Source: Agrobacterium tumefaciens
GTDB taxonomy: Bacteria; Pseudomonadota; Alphaproteobacteria; Rhizobiales; Rhizobiaceae
Direction: 5' to 3'
Assembly (NCBI RefSeq): GCF_017726655.1
Contig: NZ_CP072308.1
Span: forward strand, 930,001 to 994,000
DNA length: 64,000 nt
Shown: positions 53,768-62,944 of the stretch, one piece after another
How positions within the stretch are numbered: the stretch's first letter is position 1
How the letters are laid out: each line of letters begins with the position of its first letter
The notes under the pieces: generated by a model
Databases searched by the model: none
Seen by the model: only the letters and a program-made list of their open reading frames with translations
What the model was told of the DNA's origin: nothing
Position numbers and translations under genes: made by a program

Positions 53768-55708
53768 CTAGGCGACTTGGCTGAGCGGCTTCAACCGGTC
53801 AAACGGAACGGCGTGAGAATAAAGATAGCCCTGACCGAAGCGAATGCCCATCTGCATCAAGAGCTTGCTCTGCTCCTCCGTTTCGATGCCTTCGGTCACC
53901 AGCTTCGCGCCATAGCGTTCGGCACTTTCGAAGGCGAGCGCAATCGCCTCCCTGAACCGCGCCTGGTCCATGCGCGAGGTCATCCAGTGGTCGATCTTGA
54001 CCTCTTCGAAGGGAAACCGTGCAAGGAGCGTGAGCGCCGCATAACCCGTGCCGAAATCATCCAGTGCCAGCCGTACCCCCGCGGACACCAGCGCGTCGAA
54101 ATTGCGCTGCACGACGTCGTTGGTCGGTATCTTGCTCATCTCCGTCACTTCGATCGACAGGCGGTGCGTCGGCACCGCCATGCGGTTCAACAGCGTCACG
54201 ACACGATCCGCGAAACGATCCGAGGCAAAGGATGAAGCGGAAATGTTCACCGACAGGTGAAAATCCTCGTCGAGCCCGCGCAGATTGCAGAGGTCTCGAA
54301 CCACGGCTTCGACCGTCGCCCACTCAAAATCCGCAAGCAGCCTGTGCCGCTGCGCGATCTCCAGAACGTAATAGGGCGAAAGCGCCTGCCCTCGACCGTC
54401 GGTGGCGCGTAACAGCGCTTCCGCGCCAATCATGCGGCGATTACACATTTCAAATTTCGGCTGGTAGAGAATCGGTGGCCTTCCGGTTTCGATCCAGTCG
54501 ACCAACATCCGCCGCACATCCTCGTCCCGCGTCGCTTTTTCAGCCAGCGAAAAAGGAAATATCTGAATGGGATGATCGCTGCCTGCCAGAGCAAGGCTCA
54601 AGTGGCGGAGGAAGGAGGCGACGTTGCGCTGGGAAAGCACATCGAGATTGGCCCCCCCGATCTTGAGATGCGGAACCGGACCCGCCGCCGCTGCACGGGA
54701 ATACGCACTCAGCCCGTCGTGCAGGCGCATTATCAGCCGCGCGTTTTCCGATTTCTCCAGCGAAACGCCCTGCATGACGATCGCGAGCGTCGTATCCCCG
54801 AACATGAAACAGGCGGGCATATCGGCACTGGAAAGCAGACCATCGTTGCCGCCGCAGATTTCCTGCGCCAGCCGCGGCCAGAAGTGATCGCCCCAATCCT
54901 CCCCTTCGTAGGCGGCGACATCGGCGATGTTGACGATTTCGATCAGGATGAGAGCATGCGGAACCGCCGGCGCCTGCAGCATGATGGTTTCAATATGGTC
55001 TTTCAGGGCGCGCCGGTTGGGCAGGCCTGTCAGAGGATCGGTTCGCGCCGCCGCCTCCCGCTTTTTCTGCTCTTCCCGCGCCCCCGCCTCGCTCCGCAGC
55101 AGGATGAAGAGGCATGCAATCATCGGCAGGCCGACCGCCACGGCCCCAAGCGTGCGACGGCCGACCGCACTGAAGAACAGCGCCTGATCCACAAGCCCGA
55201 GGAGATAAGAAAGGTAGATCGCAAACAGGACGCAGACGAATCGCGCCGCAAAAACCGTGACGACATCGCCTGCTTTCAGATCCGTCAGGCGGCGGCGGCG
55301 CATCCAGCCGTACATCAGAATTCCGCAAGTCGAAACGACAGCCATATCCTGCAGGGCGGAGAAAAACAGAACCGGGCCGCCGATGATGAGACGGCCGGCC
55401 GCAACCAGTACCAGTGTGATCAACCCGCCCTGCCAGGAGCCCAAAACGCCGGCGAGGAACAGCAGGTCCGAGCGGATGTACGGTTTTGAGGGCAACTTGA
55501 TGAATTCGGAGACCAGGAGGGTCAGCAGAAAACCGGCAACGCCAAAAACAATGCCGTAATAAATTTTATAACGCGGGTCTTCGAGAGCGATGTTTCGTCG
55601 CAGCAGGATCAGCATCGAAATCATGCCAACGACGGCTGCCGCCTGAAGCAGGAGAAACGGCAATTCCGCAACGGACGCCGCGGCCTGAGCAACAATCGTT
55701 TCCATCAT
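53768..55708 (-). CDS. membrane EAL phosphodiesterase with degenerate GGDEF domain
   Basis: This 646-residue protein has five to six N-terminal membrane helices (5TM-LYT-like, to about residue 195), a GGDEF-like domain and a C-terminal EAL domain. The GGDEF motif is replaced by MFGDTTL, so the cyclase is probably inactive. The EAL domain is complete: AEALLR, NISASSF, EVTE, LDDFGTGYA and TEGIETEEQ. It likely hydrolyses cyclic di-GMP at the membrane. The ATG at 55708 follows GAGGAAG by seven bases. It lies 52 bases after the GGDEF gene ending at 55761. Confidence 0.88.
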   Translation of the reverse strand: MMETIVAQAAASVAELPFLLLQAAAVVGMISMLILLRRNIALEDPRYKIYYGIVFGVAGFLLTLLVSEFIKLPSKPYIRSDLLFLAGVLGSWQGGLITLVLVAAGRLIIGGPVLFFSALQDMAVVSTCGILMYGWMRRRRLTDLKAGDVVTVFAARFVCVLFAIYLSYLLGLVDQALFFSAVGRRTLGAVAVGLPMIACLFILLRSEAGAREEQKKREAAARTDPLTGLPNRRALKDHIETIMLQAPAVPHALILIEIVNIADVAAYEGEDWGDHFWPRLAQEICGGNDGLLSSADMPACFMFGDTTLAIVMQGVSLEKSENARLIMRLHDGLSAYSRAAAAGPVPHLKIGGANLDVLSQRNVASFLRHLSLALAGSDHPIQIFPFSLAEKATRDEDVRRMLVDWIETGRPPILYQPKFEMCNRRMIGAEALLRATDGRGQALSPYYVLEIAQRHRLLADFEWATVEAVVRDLCNLRGLDEDFHLSVNISASSFASDRFADRVVTLLNRMAVPTHRLSIEVTEMSKIPTNDVVQRNFDALVSAGVRLALDDFGTGYAALTLLARFPFEEVKIDHWMTSRMDQARFREAIALAFESAERYGAKLVTEGIETEEQSKLLMQMGIRFGQGYLYSHAVPFDRLKPLSQVA

Positions 55709-55760
55709 CTGCACTTCCTCCTTGATTGTCCCCGCCACCGCGTTCCATCGCGAGACCTTG

Positions 55761-57026
55761 TCAAATGCCGCTCCGCCCAACGTCAAATTCCGTCCCCACA
55801 TCTCTGCCATTCGATGACGTGTCACGGGGCTTCATGCAGCCCAGTTCCGGCGGCCCGGCCATCGCGGCTTTCCGCCCGGGGTCGAGAACCAGGCGGTCCC
55901 GGCCTCGACGTTTTGCCTCGTAGAGCGCCATATCTGCCCGCCTGAGCGTCTCGTCGATGAGTTCCGTGCTGCTTTCGGAGACCGCAACACCGAGGCTGAC
56001 GGTGACGACATTGCGGCCGTCGGGGCGGTTCGGATGGGGAATGGCCTCATCAATGACGGCCAGTCTCAGTCTTTCGGCGATCCTGATTGCAGCTGCGACG
56101 ACGCAATCGTCGAGAAGAACCACGAATTCCTCACCGCCGTAGCGGGCGATGAAACGTCTGTCGCCGTCGTCTTTGCGCAGCGTGCCGCGCAGCCTTCCGG
56201 CGACCCTGCGCAAACAGTCGTCTCCTGCCACGTGCCCCTCCGAATCGTTGTAATTCTTGAAATAATCGACATCGAGAAGGATGAGTGCGCGCGGCCTGTC
56301 GCTGCCCGAGATTTCACGCACGGCCTCGTCGAAGCTGCGCCGGTTGCGGATGCCGGTCAGCTGGTCGGTATTGGAGATCCGCTGAAGTTCGTGGTTTGCG
56401 GTTTGAATCTGCTGCAGCAATGTCTTTTCACGCAGGGACGCCAGATAATCCCTTCGCTCCACCTTCTCGATGCGATAGGCCGCAAACAGCGAGACGGCGC
56501 TGATACCGATGGAGCACATGATTGCCGGAACCTTGGCCACTTCACTCGTGACCGTGACATAGTCCATGCCAATGATGAAAACCGTCATGCAGCCAACGGT
56601 GCCAAGCAAAGCCACTGGAAAGGGCTGCCGGTGTATCGTGTTCATGTAGAGGACGACGGTGACGATGCCCATGTAATATTCGCTCGCCGACGAGGTCCGG
56701 GCGTTGGCGTAGATGAACATGATGGATCCGACAACGACCATGCAGCCGATGGCATGAAGAACCTCATGCACCACCGCATCCGGTCGCGCCTGAAGCGCAT
56801 AATGCCGAATGGGGAAATAAAGGAACAACACCGGCGTGATGACCACCAGACGGACGATCAAATCAAGCCAGATGATCTCGGGCACGAGTGTCATGTCGAC
56901 GAAAATGTACAGATCATAGAGAACGGCACCGAAAATCAGCCCCCATGTATTGAACTGATGGCTGCTTTCGTTGACTTTCTGAGCAAAGCCCGGCGAACGG
57001 TCATCTCTAAACAAACCGGAAATCAC
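55761..57026 (-). CDS. membrane diguanylate cyclase (GGEEF)
   Basis: This 421-residue protein has about six membrane helices (residues 30-195) and a cytoplasmic GGDEF domain with intact ARYGGEEF near residue 325. The I-site RxxD is absent. The C-terminal tail past residue 395 is unconserved. Together with the next gene it forms a cyclase-phosphodiesterase pair on one transcript. The start is in a strongly AT-rich region. Input signal unknown. Confidence 0.85.
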   Translation of the reverse strand: MISGLFRDDRSPGFAQKVNESSHQFNTWGLIFGAVLYDLYIFVDMTLVPEIIWLDLIVRLVVITPVLFLYFPIRHYALQARPDAVVHEVLHAIGCMVVVGSIMFIYANARTSSASEYYMGIVTVVLYMNTIHRQPFPVALLGTVGCMTVFIIGMDYVTVTSEVAKVPAIMCSIGISAVSLFAAYRIEKVERRDYLASLREKTLLQQIQTANHELQRISNTDQLTGIRNRRSFDEAVREISGSDRPRALILLDVDYFKNYNDSEGHVAGDDCLRRVAGRLRGTLRKDDGDRRFIARYGGEEFVVLLDDCVVAAAIRIAERLRLAVIDEAIPHPNRPDGRNVVTVSLGVAVSESSTELIDETLRRADMALYEAKRRGRDRLVLDPGRKAAMAGPPELGCMKPRDTSSNGRDVGTEFDVGRSGI

Positions 57027-57324
57027 CTGCCCTCCACGATATTCTATTATATTCTAAAATAACGTCGCAACTTCTAATATTTACTGGGTTCTAGCTTGGA
57101 ATCCGACTTAAGAATTCAACTTATAACTTCAATATTTTTATTTTCTACTTTATTTTTCCAATACCGAATTCGTACAGTAATCCAACACACCAGATTTGTT
57201 ATCAGGTTACGGACTGAAAAAGATTGCGCTGGTGAGACGACCGCCTTGCTCCTTTAATCGTTTCTGCTAGAAATCGGTAAAAAGTCACACTTTATCCCAG
57301 ACAGCATTGCAACAGGTTCATTCC
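57027..57324. promoter_or_regulatory. AT-rich divergent control region of the GGDEF and sugar dehydrogenase genes
   Basis: These 298 bases are strikingly AT-rich, especially 57040-57180, and contain several TATTATATT-like and TTTTATTTTC-like tracts typical of an upstream promoter or nucleoid-protein-bound region. No dyad operator was found. Confidence 0.4.
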
Positions 57325-58251
57325 ATGTCAGCCACAAAGCTTGCCATCGTCGGCGTCGGCAAAATCGTTCGCGACCAGCACCTTCCGGCCATTTCCGGCA
57401 ATCCCGATTTCGAATTGATTTGCACCGCAAGCCGCCACGGCACAGTCGAGGGGGTTGCTTCCTTCGGCACGATCGAAGCGATGCTCGAGGCTGTGCCTGA
57501 TATCGAAGCCGTGTCCCTGTGCATGCCGCCGCAATATCGCTATGAGGCCGCTCATGCCGCTCTGAATGCCGGCAAGCACGTCTTCCTCGAAAAGCCGCCG
57601 GGCGCCACTTTATCGGAAGTACAGGACCTCGTTCGGCTTGCCGATACCAAAGGCCTGTCGCTATTTGCCAGCTGGCACTCGCGCTATGCGCCGGCGGTCG
57701 AGGCCGCAAAAGCGTTTCTGGGGTCTACGAAGATCAATAGCGTTCACGTCATCTGGAAAGAAGATGTTCGCCACTGGCACCCGAACCAGGAATGGATCTG
57801 GCAAGCAGGCGGTCTCGGCGTGTTCGACCCCGGCATCAATGCGCTTTCCATCATCACGCACATCCTGCCGCATGCGCTGTTCCTCACCAAGGCAACGCTG
57901 GAATTCCCGGAGAACCGCGACGCCCCGATCGCAGCTGACCTGCACTTCTCCGACGTCCTGAAAACACCCGTCCATGCCGAGTTCGACTGGCGCCAGACCG
58001 GCAAGCAGAGCTGGGATATCGTCGCGGAGACCGCAGCCGGGCAGATGGTGTTGTCTGAAGGCGGCGCGAAGCTCTCGATCGACGGGGAAGAAAAGCTGTC
58101 GCAGCCGGAGAGGGAATATCCCGCCCTTTACGAGCGCTTCTCGGAAATCATCAAGGCTGGCCGCTCCGACGTCGATCTTGCGCCGCTGACCCATGTGGCC
58201 GACGCTTTCCTGCTCGGCCGTCACAAATTCGTAGATTCTTTCTACGACTGA
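57325..58251 (+). CDS. Gfo/Idh/MocA-family sugar 1-dehydrogenase (D-galactose 1-dehydrogenase-like)
   Basis: This 308-residue NAD(P)-dependent oxidoreductase starts with a Rossmann motif GVGKIVRDQHLPA and has EKPPGATLSEV near residue 92, the Gfo/Idh core. The overall pattern (KIVRDQHLP, CMPPQYRYEAAHAALNAGKH) resembles D-galactose/L-arabinose 1-dehydrogenases of pseudomonads and rhizobia. It likely oxidises an aldose to the lactone. ATG at 57325 (MSATKLAIVG). Substrate not proven; divergent from the GGDEF gene. Confidence 0.85.
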   Translation: MSATKLAIVGVGKIVRDQHLPAISGNPDFELICTASRHGTVEGVASFGTIEAMLEAVPDIEAVSLCMPPQYRYEAAHAALNAGKHVFLEKPPGATLSEVQDLVRLADTKGLSLFASWHSRYAPAVEAAKAFLGSTKINSVHVIWKEDVRHWHPNQEWIWQAGGLGVFDPGINALSIITHILPHALFLTKATLEFPENRDAPIAADLHFSDVLKTPVHAEFDWRQTGKQSWDIVAETAAGQMVLSEGGAKLSIDGEEKLSQPEREYPALYERFSEIIKAGRSDVDLAPLTHVADAFLLGRHKFVDSFYD

Positions 58252-58282
58252 GAAAAGAAAACGTCTCTCGAAATGCCAGGCA

Positions 58283-59311
58283 TCACAGGGCGCGGCTGAC
58301 GAAGCGGTCGCGCCCGGATTTTTTGGCCTGATACAGCGCTTCGTCGACACTGCGCAGAAGCGTGGCGCGGTCCGTGCCTGCCTGCGGGGCCAGTGCACCG
58401 CCGATGCTGAGACGCGCGCTGACCTCTTGCCCGTCAATATCGAAAGGATTGCGGAAAGCGGCCAGCAGCCGCTCCGCCACTCCATTCAACATCGCGGCGC
58501 TGCTCGGTGGGGGTATGAAAATCGCGAATTCATCACCGCCCATTCGCACCACGATATCTTCGTCGCGGATCACGTCACGGATGCGCGCCGCGGCCTCCGT
58601 CAGCACACGATCGCCCGCCGGATGGCCCAGCGTGTCGTTGATGGTCTTGAACCCATCGAGATCAAGATAGAGGACGCCGAAGGCCTGGTTTGCAAGCAGG
58701 GCGAGGCCCAGCTGGCTGTCGACAACCGCATCCAGAGCCTTGCGATTATAAAATCCCGTCAGCGGATCGGTCATCGCCGCGTCACGCAGCTCCCGTTCAG
58801 CGAGGCTCATCGTGAAATTGGCTTTCTGGAGCCGCAGAAGCGCAGCGGCCAGCAGGGCAAAGCCTCTCAGACTATCGATTTCCGCCTGCGAAAATTCCCG
58901 CGTCTCGGTATCGACCAGGCAAAAGGAGCCGACCACAAGACCCGGCTCCAGCTCGATCGGCGCACCGGCATAGGAACGCAGTTCAGGGCCGCCCTTCACA
59001 TAGGGCATGAAACGAAAATCCGGATGCTTCGTCAGGTCAGCGATAACCACCACATCTTTCCTGCTGACGACGCGGGTGCAGATCGACAGGTCGCGCGGGC
59101 ATTCCGACAGCTCCATTCCCGCCTGTTCGGCAATATGAAGCCAGTCCTCGTCAACAATATGGATCGCCGCCCGGGACACCCCGAAGATCCCCTGCCCCAG
59201 TTGCGACAGCACCTTCAATTCCGGCATTTCGGCATTCTTGAAAGGCATGATCGACCGCACAGCAACCAGACGCTCCATTTCGCCGTCTGGCCGTGAAATT
59301 GCCTGTCCCAT
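58283..59311 (-). CDS. GAF-GGDEF diguanylate cyclase
   Basis: This 342-residue cytosolic protein has a GAF domain (residues about 25-165: VSRAAIHIVDEDWLHIAEQAG, SICTRVVSRKDVVVIADL, AGAPIELEPGLVVGSFCLVD) followed by a GGDEF domain with VVRMGGDEFAIF. The I-site RDED is present, so product inhibition is likely. The ATG at 59311 follows GAGGA by nine bases; an upstream start at 59413 is possible. Ligand of the GAF domain is unknown. Confidence 0.87.
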   Translation of the reverse strand: MGQAISRPDGEMERLVAVRSIMPFKNAEMPELKVLSQLGQGIFGVSRAAIHIVDEDWLHIAEQAGMELSECPRDLSICTRVVSRKDVVVIADLTKHPDFRFMPYVKGGPELRSYAGAPIELEPGLVVGSFCLVDTETREFSQAEIDSLRGFALLAAALLRLQKANFTMSLAERELRDAAMTDPLTGFYNRKALDAVVDSQLGLALLANQAFGVLYLDLDGFKTINDTLGHPAGDRVLTEAAARIRDVIRDEDIVVRMGGDEFAIFIPPPSSAAMLNGVAERLLAAFRNPFDIDGQEVSARLSIGGALAPQAGTDRATLLRSVDEALYQAKKSGRDRFVSRAL

Positions 59312-59507
59312 ACTTCGTGTCCTCTGCTGTTTATCCGCCGAACCTGCCTTGAGCAGAATCAACAGATCCGCATCCGAAATGACCGTCTGCTTGCGGGTTT
59401 CCCAGCGGGGCATAATGCAAAAACCGCCGGTCGGCGCCACGTGCGAATTGTTGCCGGTCTATTTGCGTATAAAACCAATAACTACAATTCCGCAACCTGC
59501 CATTCCA

Positions 59508-59957
59508 TCACGCTTTTTTCTGCCAGCGACCTTCCGGCGACTGCTGCCAGTAGGTCAATGCGTGTCCCTCCGCTTTCAGCCTCTTCCAGTGATTTCGCGC
59601 CATTTCCAGCTGGTAGGCGTCGTAGCCGTCAAACATGAAGACGACGCGCTCATAGGCCTCCACCGCAGGCGGCTCCGCACCATCGACGAGAAAGCGGACG
59701 CCCGCTGCATTGGCGTTTTCGTCTGATGCCATCAGGAGAATCGGCTGGCTCTCCGGTCCGGGGGCCGTATCGGTGGCGTGCGGCAGGAAGCTGTCGTCCC
59801 GAAAGGTCCACAGATGCGTGTCTAGAAAATCCCGCCGGTCCTCATCCACCGTCTGGACCGCGACCTTCCAGCCGCGCTCCAGCGATTTCTCAAGCAAAGG
59901 CGGCAGCGCGTCCTCCAGCTTCGATTCCGTCAGGTGATAGAACAGGATTTCCGTCAT
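59508..59957 (-). CDS. holC: DNA polymerase III chi subunit
   Basis: HolC links the clamp loader to single-strand binding protein. The 149-residue protein begins MTEILFYHLTESKLEDALPPLLEKSLERGWKVAVQT, with VVFMFDGYDAYQLEMAR in the middle, matching the chi family. It lies 25 bases after pepA, the usual alphaproteobacterial order, and shares its transcript. Confidence 0.93.
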   Translation of the reverse strand: MTEILFYHLTESKLEDALPPLLEKSLERGWKVAVQTVDEDRRDFLDTHLWTFRDDSFLPHATDTAPGPESQPILLMASDENANAAGVRFLVDGAEPPAVEAYERVVFMFDGYDAYQLEMARNHWKRLKAEGHALTYWQQSPEGRWQKKA

Positions 59958-59982
59958 GCGCCGGCGTGCCGCTCCGCTCGTT

Positions 59983-61476
59983 TCAATCTTCGTAATGGGC
60001 GCGAACGAGTTCGTTCAAAAGACGCACACCGTAACCCGAGCCCCATGACTGGTTGATTTCGGTCAGCGGTGAGCCCATGGCCGTGCCGGCGATGTCGAGA
60101 TGCGCCCATGGCGTGTCGCCCACGAAGCGCTTGAGGAACTGCGCGGCCGTGACGGAGCCCGCCAGGCGGCCCGAGCTGTTCTTCATGTCGGCGAATTTGG
60201 AATCGATGATCTTGTCGTAATCCTTGTGGAGCGGCATGCGCCACAGTTTTTCCGCCGTTACCTCGCCTGCCTGCGCAAGCCGGCTGGCCAATTCGTCATC
60301 ATTGGAGAACAGGCCGGCCTGCAGGTTGCCGAGCGCCACGGTGATGGCGCCCGTGAGCGTCGCGAGATTGATCATGAATTTCGGGTTGAAACGCTCCTTG
60401 GTGTACCAGAGCGCGTCTGCCAGAACCAGCCGACCCTCCGCATCCGTATTGATGATCTCGATGGTCTGGCCGGACATGGAGGCGACGATATCGCCGGGGC
60501 GCTGGGCGTTGCCGTCGGGCATGTTCTCGACCAGGCCGATAACGCCGATCACGTTTGCCTTGGCCTTGCGGGCAGCCAGCGTGTGCATCAGTCCGGTGAC
60601 GGCCGCAGCACCTCCCATGTCGCCCTTCATATCTTCCATATTGAGGCCGGGCTTCAGCGAAATCCCACCGGTGTCGAAAACGACGCCCTTGCCAACGAAG
60701 GCGATGGGCTCATCCTTCTTTGAGCCGCCGTTCCACTGCATCACTGCCAGCCGCGGCGGACGGGCAGACCCCTGCGCCACGCCAAGAAGCGCGTTCATGC
60801 CAAGCTTTTTCAGTTCCTTTTCCCCGAGGACTTCAACCTCGACTCCAAGCTTGCGCAGCTCTTCAGCCTTCTCCGCAAATTCGACAGGTCCGAGAACGTT
60901 CGGCGGCAGATTGACGAGATCGCGCGCGAGAATAACGCCTCCGGCGACAGCTTCCGACGCGGCGAAGGCCTTCTCGGCCTCCTTATGAGCGGCGGTGACG
61001 ATGATGACGTCGACCTTTTTCGGCGCCTTCTCGTCGTCCGACTTCTTCTTGGTCTTGTAGGCATCGAAGCTATAGGCGCGCAGCATCAGGCCAAGCGCAA
61101 AATCGCCAGCCGCCTGTCCGCCAACCTCGACGCCCGGCGCATCCAGATAGATGACGACCTTCTCCGCCTTCTTGAAATGGGCAGCCGCAGTCCCGCCAGC
61201 GCGCAGCCAGTCGTGCGCAGCAAGCTTTGCCGGTTTGCCAAGACCGATGACAAGCAAACGGTCGGCGCTCGAGCCCTGCGGCGCGATAATATCGAGCGTC
61301 GTCATGGCCTTTGCGGAAAAACCGGCAATCTTCGCTGCCCTTTCGATCACGCTGCCCGGGTCAGCCTCCGAAGCACCGGCAACGGCCTGCCCCTCACCCG
61401 AGGCCTGCAACGCGATGGCCAATGCATTTTCCAGTGAGGCGGCGTTGGCGAAAGAAATATCGAATTTGGCGGACAT
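59983..61476 (-). CDS. pepA: leucyl aminopeptidase
   Basis: PepA is a hexameric dimetal aminopeptidase; some members also bind DNA in site-specific recombination. The 497-residue M17 protein has [18 protein letters not shown] near residue 256, [13 protein letters not shown], and the signature [14 protein letters not shown] near residue 335, holding metal and catalytic residues. The N-terminal domain (to about residue 170) is variable. The ATG at 61476 follows GAAGAGCAG. It precedes holC. Confidence 0.95.
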   Translation of the reverse strand: MSAKFDISFANAASLENALAIALQASGEGQAVAGASEADPGSVIERAAKIAGFSAKAMTTLDIIAPQGSSADRLLVIGLGKPAKLAAHDWLRAGGTAAAHFKKAEKVVIYLDAPGVEVGGQAAGDFALGLMLRAYSFDAYKTKKKSDDEKAPKKVDVIIVTAAHKEAEKAFAASEAVAGGVILARDLVNLPPNVLGPVEFAEKAEELRKLGVEVEVLGEKELKKLGMNALLGVAQGSARPPRLAVMQWNGGSKKDEPIAFVGKGVVFDTGGISLKPGLNMEDMKGDMGGAAAVTGLMHTLAARKAKANVIGVIGLVENMPDGNAQRPGDIVASMSGQTIEIINTDAEGRLVLADALWYTKERFNPKFMINLATLTGAITVALGNLQAGLFSNDDELASRLAQAGEVTAEKLWRMPLHKDYDKIIDSKFADMKNSSGRLAGSVTAAQFLKRFVGDTPWAHLDIAGTAMGSPLTEINQSWGSGYGVRLLNELVRAHYED

Positions 61477-61774
61477 GGTTTTCTGCTCTTCCTGGTCAAT
61501 TTTCATGGTGCGCCGATCATGGCCTTTTCGGCCGGGGGCGCAACCCTTGCATTCTTTAAAGCCCCACAGTCGTTAAAGGAAAGGCATTTTTGTGGAATGG
61601 GAATTCACGTCATGAAACCGACAGCTTGTTCCACAAAAAGACACAGGCGAGGGAAAAATAATCGCGCAAGACATATTTGTGAGCCTGACGGAATAGCCAA
61701 TTGCAAACGATGCGATTAGATAAGCGGAAACTCGGCGAGCGATCGCGCGAAAAAACAATGTCGAACAGGGCCGA
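61477..61774. promoter_or_regulatory. divergent control region of pepA and lptF
   Basis: These 298 bases lie between the divergent starts of pepA and lptF. A GGCCTTTTCGGCC hairpin is at 61520-61532. AT-rich stretches at 61588-61610 and 61650-61720 may hold the lptF promoter. No known operator recognised. Confidence 0.4.
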
Positions 61775-62944
61775 ATGAAGCTTCTCGAGAACTATATCCT
61801 GCGGCGGACAACGCAGATGTTTCTGGTCGCGCTGTTGCCGGTGCTGGCCATCATCTGGACCATCCAGGTTCTCCAGAGAATCAATCTCGTGACCGATACG
61901 GGTCAGTCGATGGGCTCCTTCATGGCGCTCGCGACGATGATCCTGCCCACGCTCATTCCCGTGGTGCTTCCTTTTGCGCTGGTCATCGGCATTACCCAGA
62001 TCTTCACGACGATGAATAATGATTCCGAGCTGGCGATCATCGATGCGGCCGGTGCGCCGCGCTCGGTGATGTATCGCCCCGTTCTCATTCTCGCCGCCGT
62101 ACTGAGCGCGCTGTCCTTCACCATCACCAATTTCATCGAGCCGCCTGCCCGCAATTCGGCCCGCCAGATGGTCGCAGCCGCTTATGCCGACCTCCTTTCC
62201 TCGGTGATCGAGGAGAAGACCTTCCGCACCATTCAGGACGGTCTCTACGTGCAGATTGCGCAGCGCCAGGGTCGTATTCTCAAGGGCCTGTTCGTCGCTG
62301 ACCGCCGTGATCCGAATTTCGATCTCATCTATTATGCCAAGGAAGGCATGATCGATGAAAGCGGCACGTCGCTGACAATGCGCGACGGCGAAGTGCAGCA
62401 AAAGACGCCCGACGGCAAGGTATCGATCGTCAAGTTCCTGTCCTATGCGTTCGATCTGTCCACCATGTCGGAAAAGCAGGATTCGGAGCCCTCACTGTCC
62501 CCTGGCGATGCCAGCCTCGGCTTCCTGCTGTCGCCAGACGAGAATAATGCCAGCTACAAGCGGTCGCCGGAAACCTTCCGAAGCGAATTGCACAAACGCC
62601 TGTCGGACTGGATGTTCGCCTTTTCCTTCGCGCTGATTTCCCTCGTCATTGCCGCCGATGCCCGCTCACACCGCGAGGCGCGCATGCATCCGATGGTCGC
62701 GGCCCTGGTGACGGCCTTCGTACTGCGCTGGCTCGGGTTCTACGTTACCAATCAGGTGAAGCAGAGCGTGGCGTTTATTCCATTGGTTTACGCCGTCCCC
62801 GGCCTTAGCGGTGCTGCGGCTGCCTTCGTGCTGATCACCGGCCGCAAACCGAAAATGCCGAAGGTGGTAACCGACGTGACGGGTCGTCTGCGCCGCCTCT
62901 TCTCCAGCCGTCTGGCGCGCAATTCGGGGAGCGGCAACGCATGA
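61775..62944 (+). CDS. lptF: LPS export permease LptF
   Basis: LptF and LptG are the membrane subunits of LptB2FG, which extracts LPS from the inner membrane for transport to the outer membrane. The 389-residue YjgP/YjgQ protein has six helices (three N-terminal, three C-terminal) around a periplasmic beta-jellyroll. Motifs include LENYILRRTTQMFLVALL at the start and NNDSELAIIDAAGAPRS near residue 81. The stop overlaps the lptG start (ATGA). Confidence 0.94.
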   Translation: MKLLENYILRRTTQMFLVALLPVLAIIWTIQVLQRINLVTDTGQSMGSFMALATMILPTLIPVVLPFALVIGITQIFTTMNNDSELAIIDAAGAPRSVMYRPVLILAAVLSALSFTITNFIEPPARNSARQMVAAAYADLLSSVIEEKTFRTIQDGLYVQIAQRQGRILKGLFVADRRDPNFDLIYYAKEGMIDESGTSLTMRDGEVQQKTPDGKVSIVKFLSYAFDLSTMSEKQDSEPSLSPGDASLGFLLSPDENNASYKRSPETFRSELHKRLSDWMFAFSFALISLVIAADARSHREARMHPMVAALVTAFVLRWLGFYVTNQVKQSVAFIPLVYAVPGLSGAAAAFVLITGRKPKMPKVVTDVTGRLRRLFSSRLARNSGSGNA

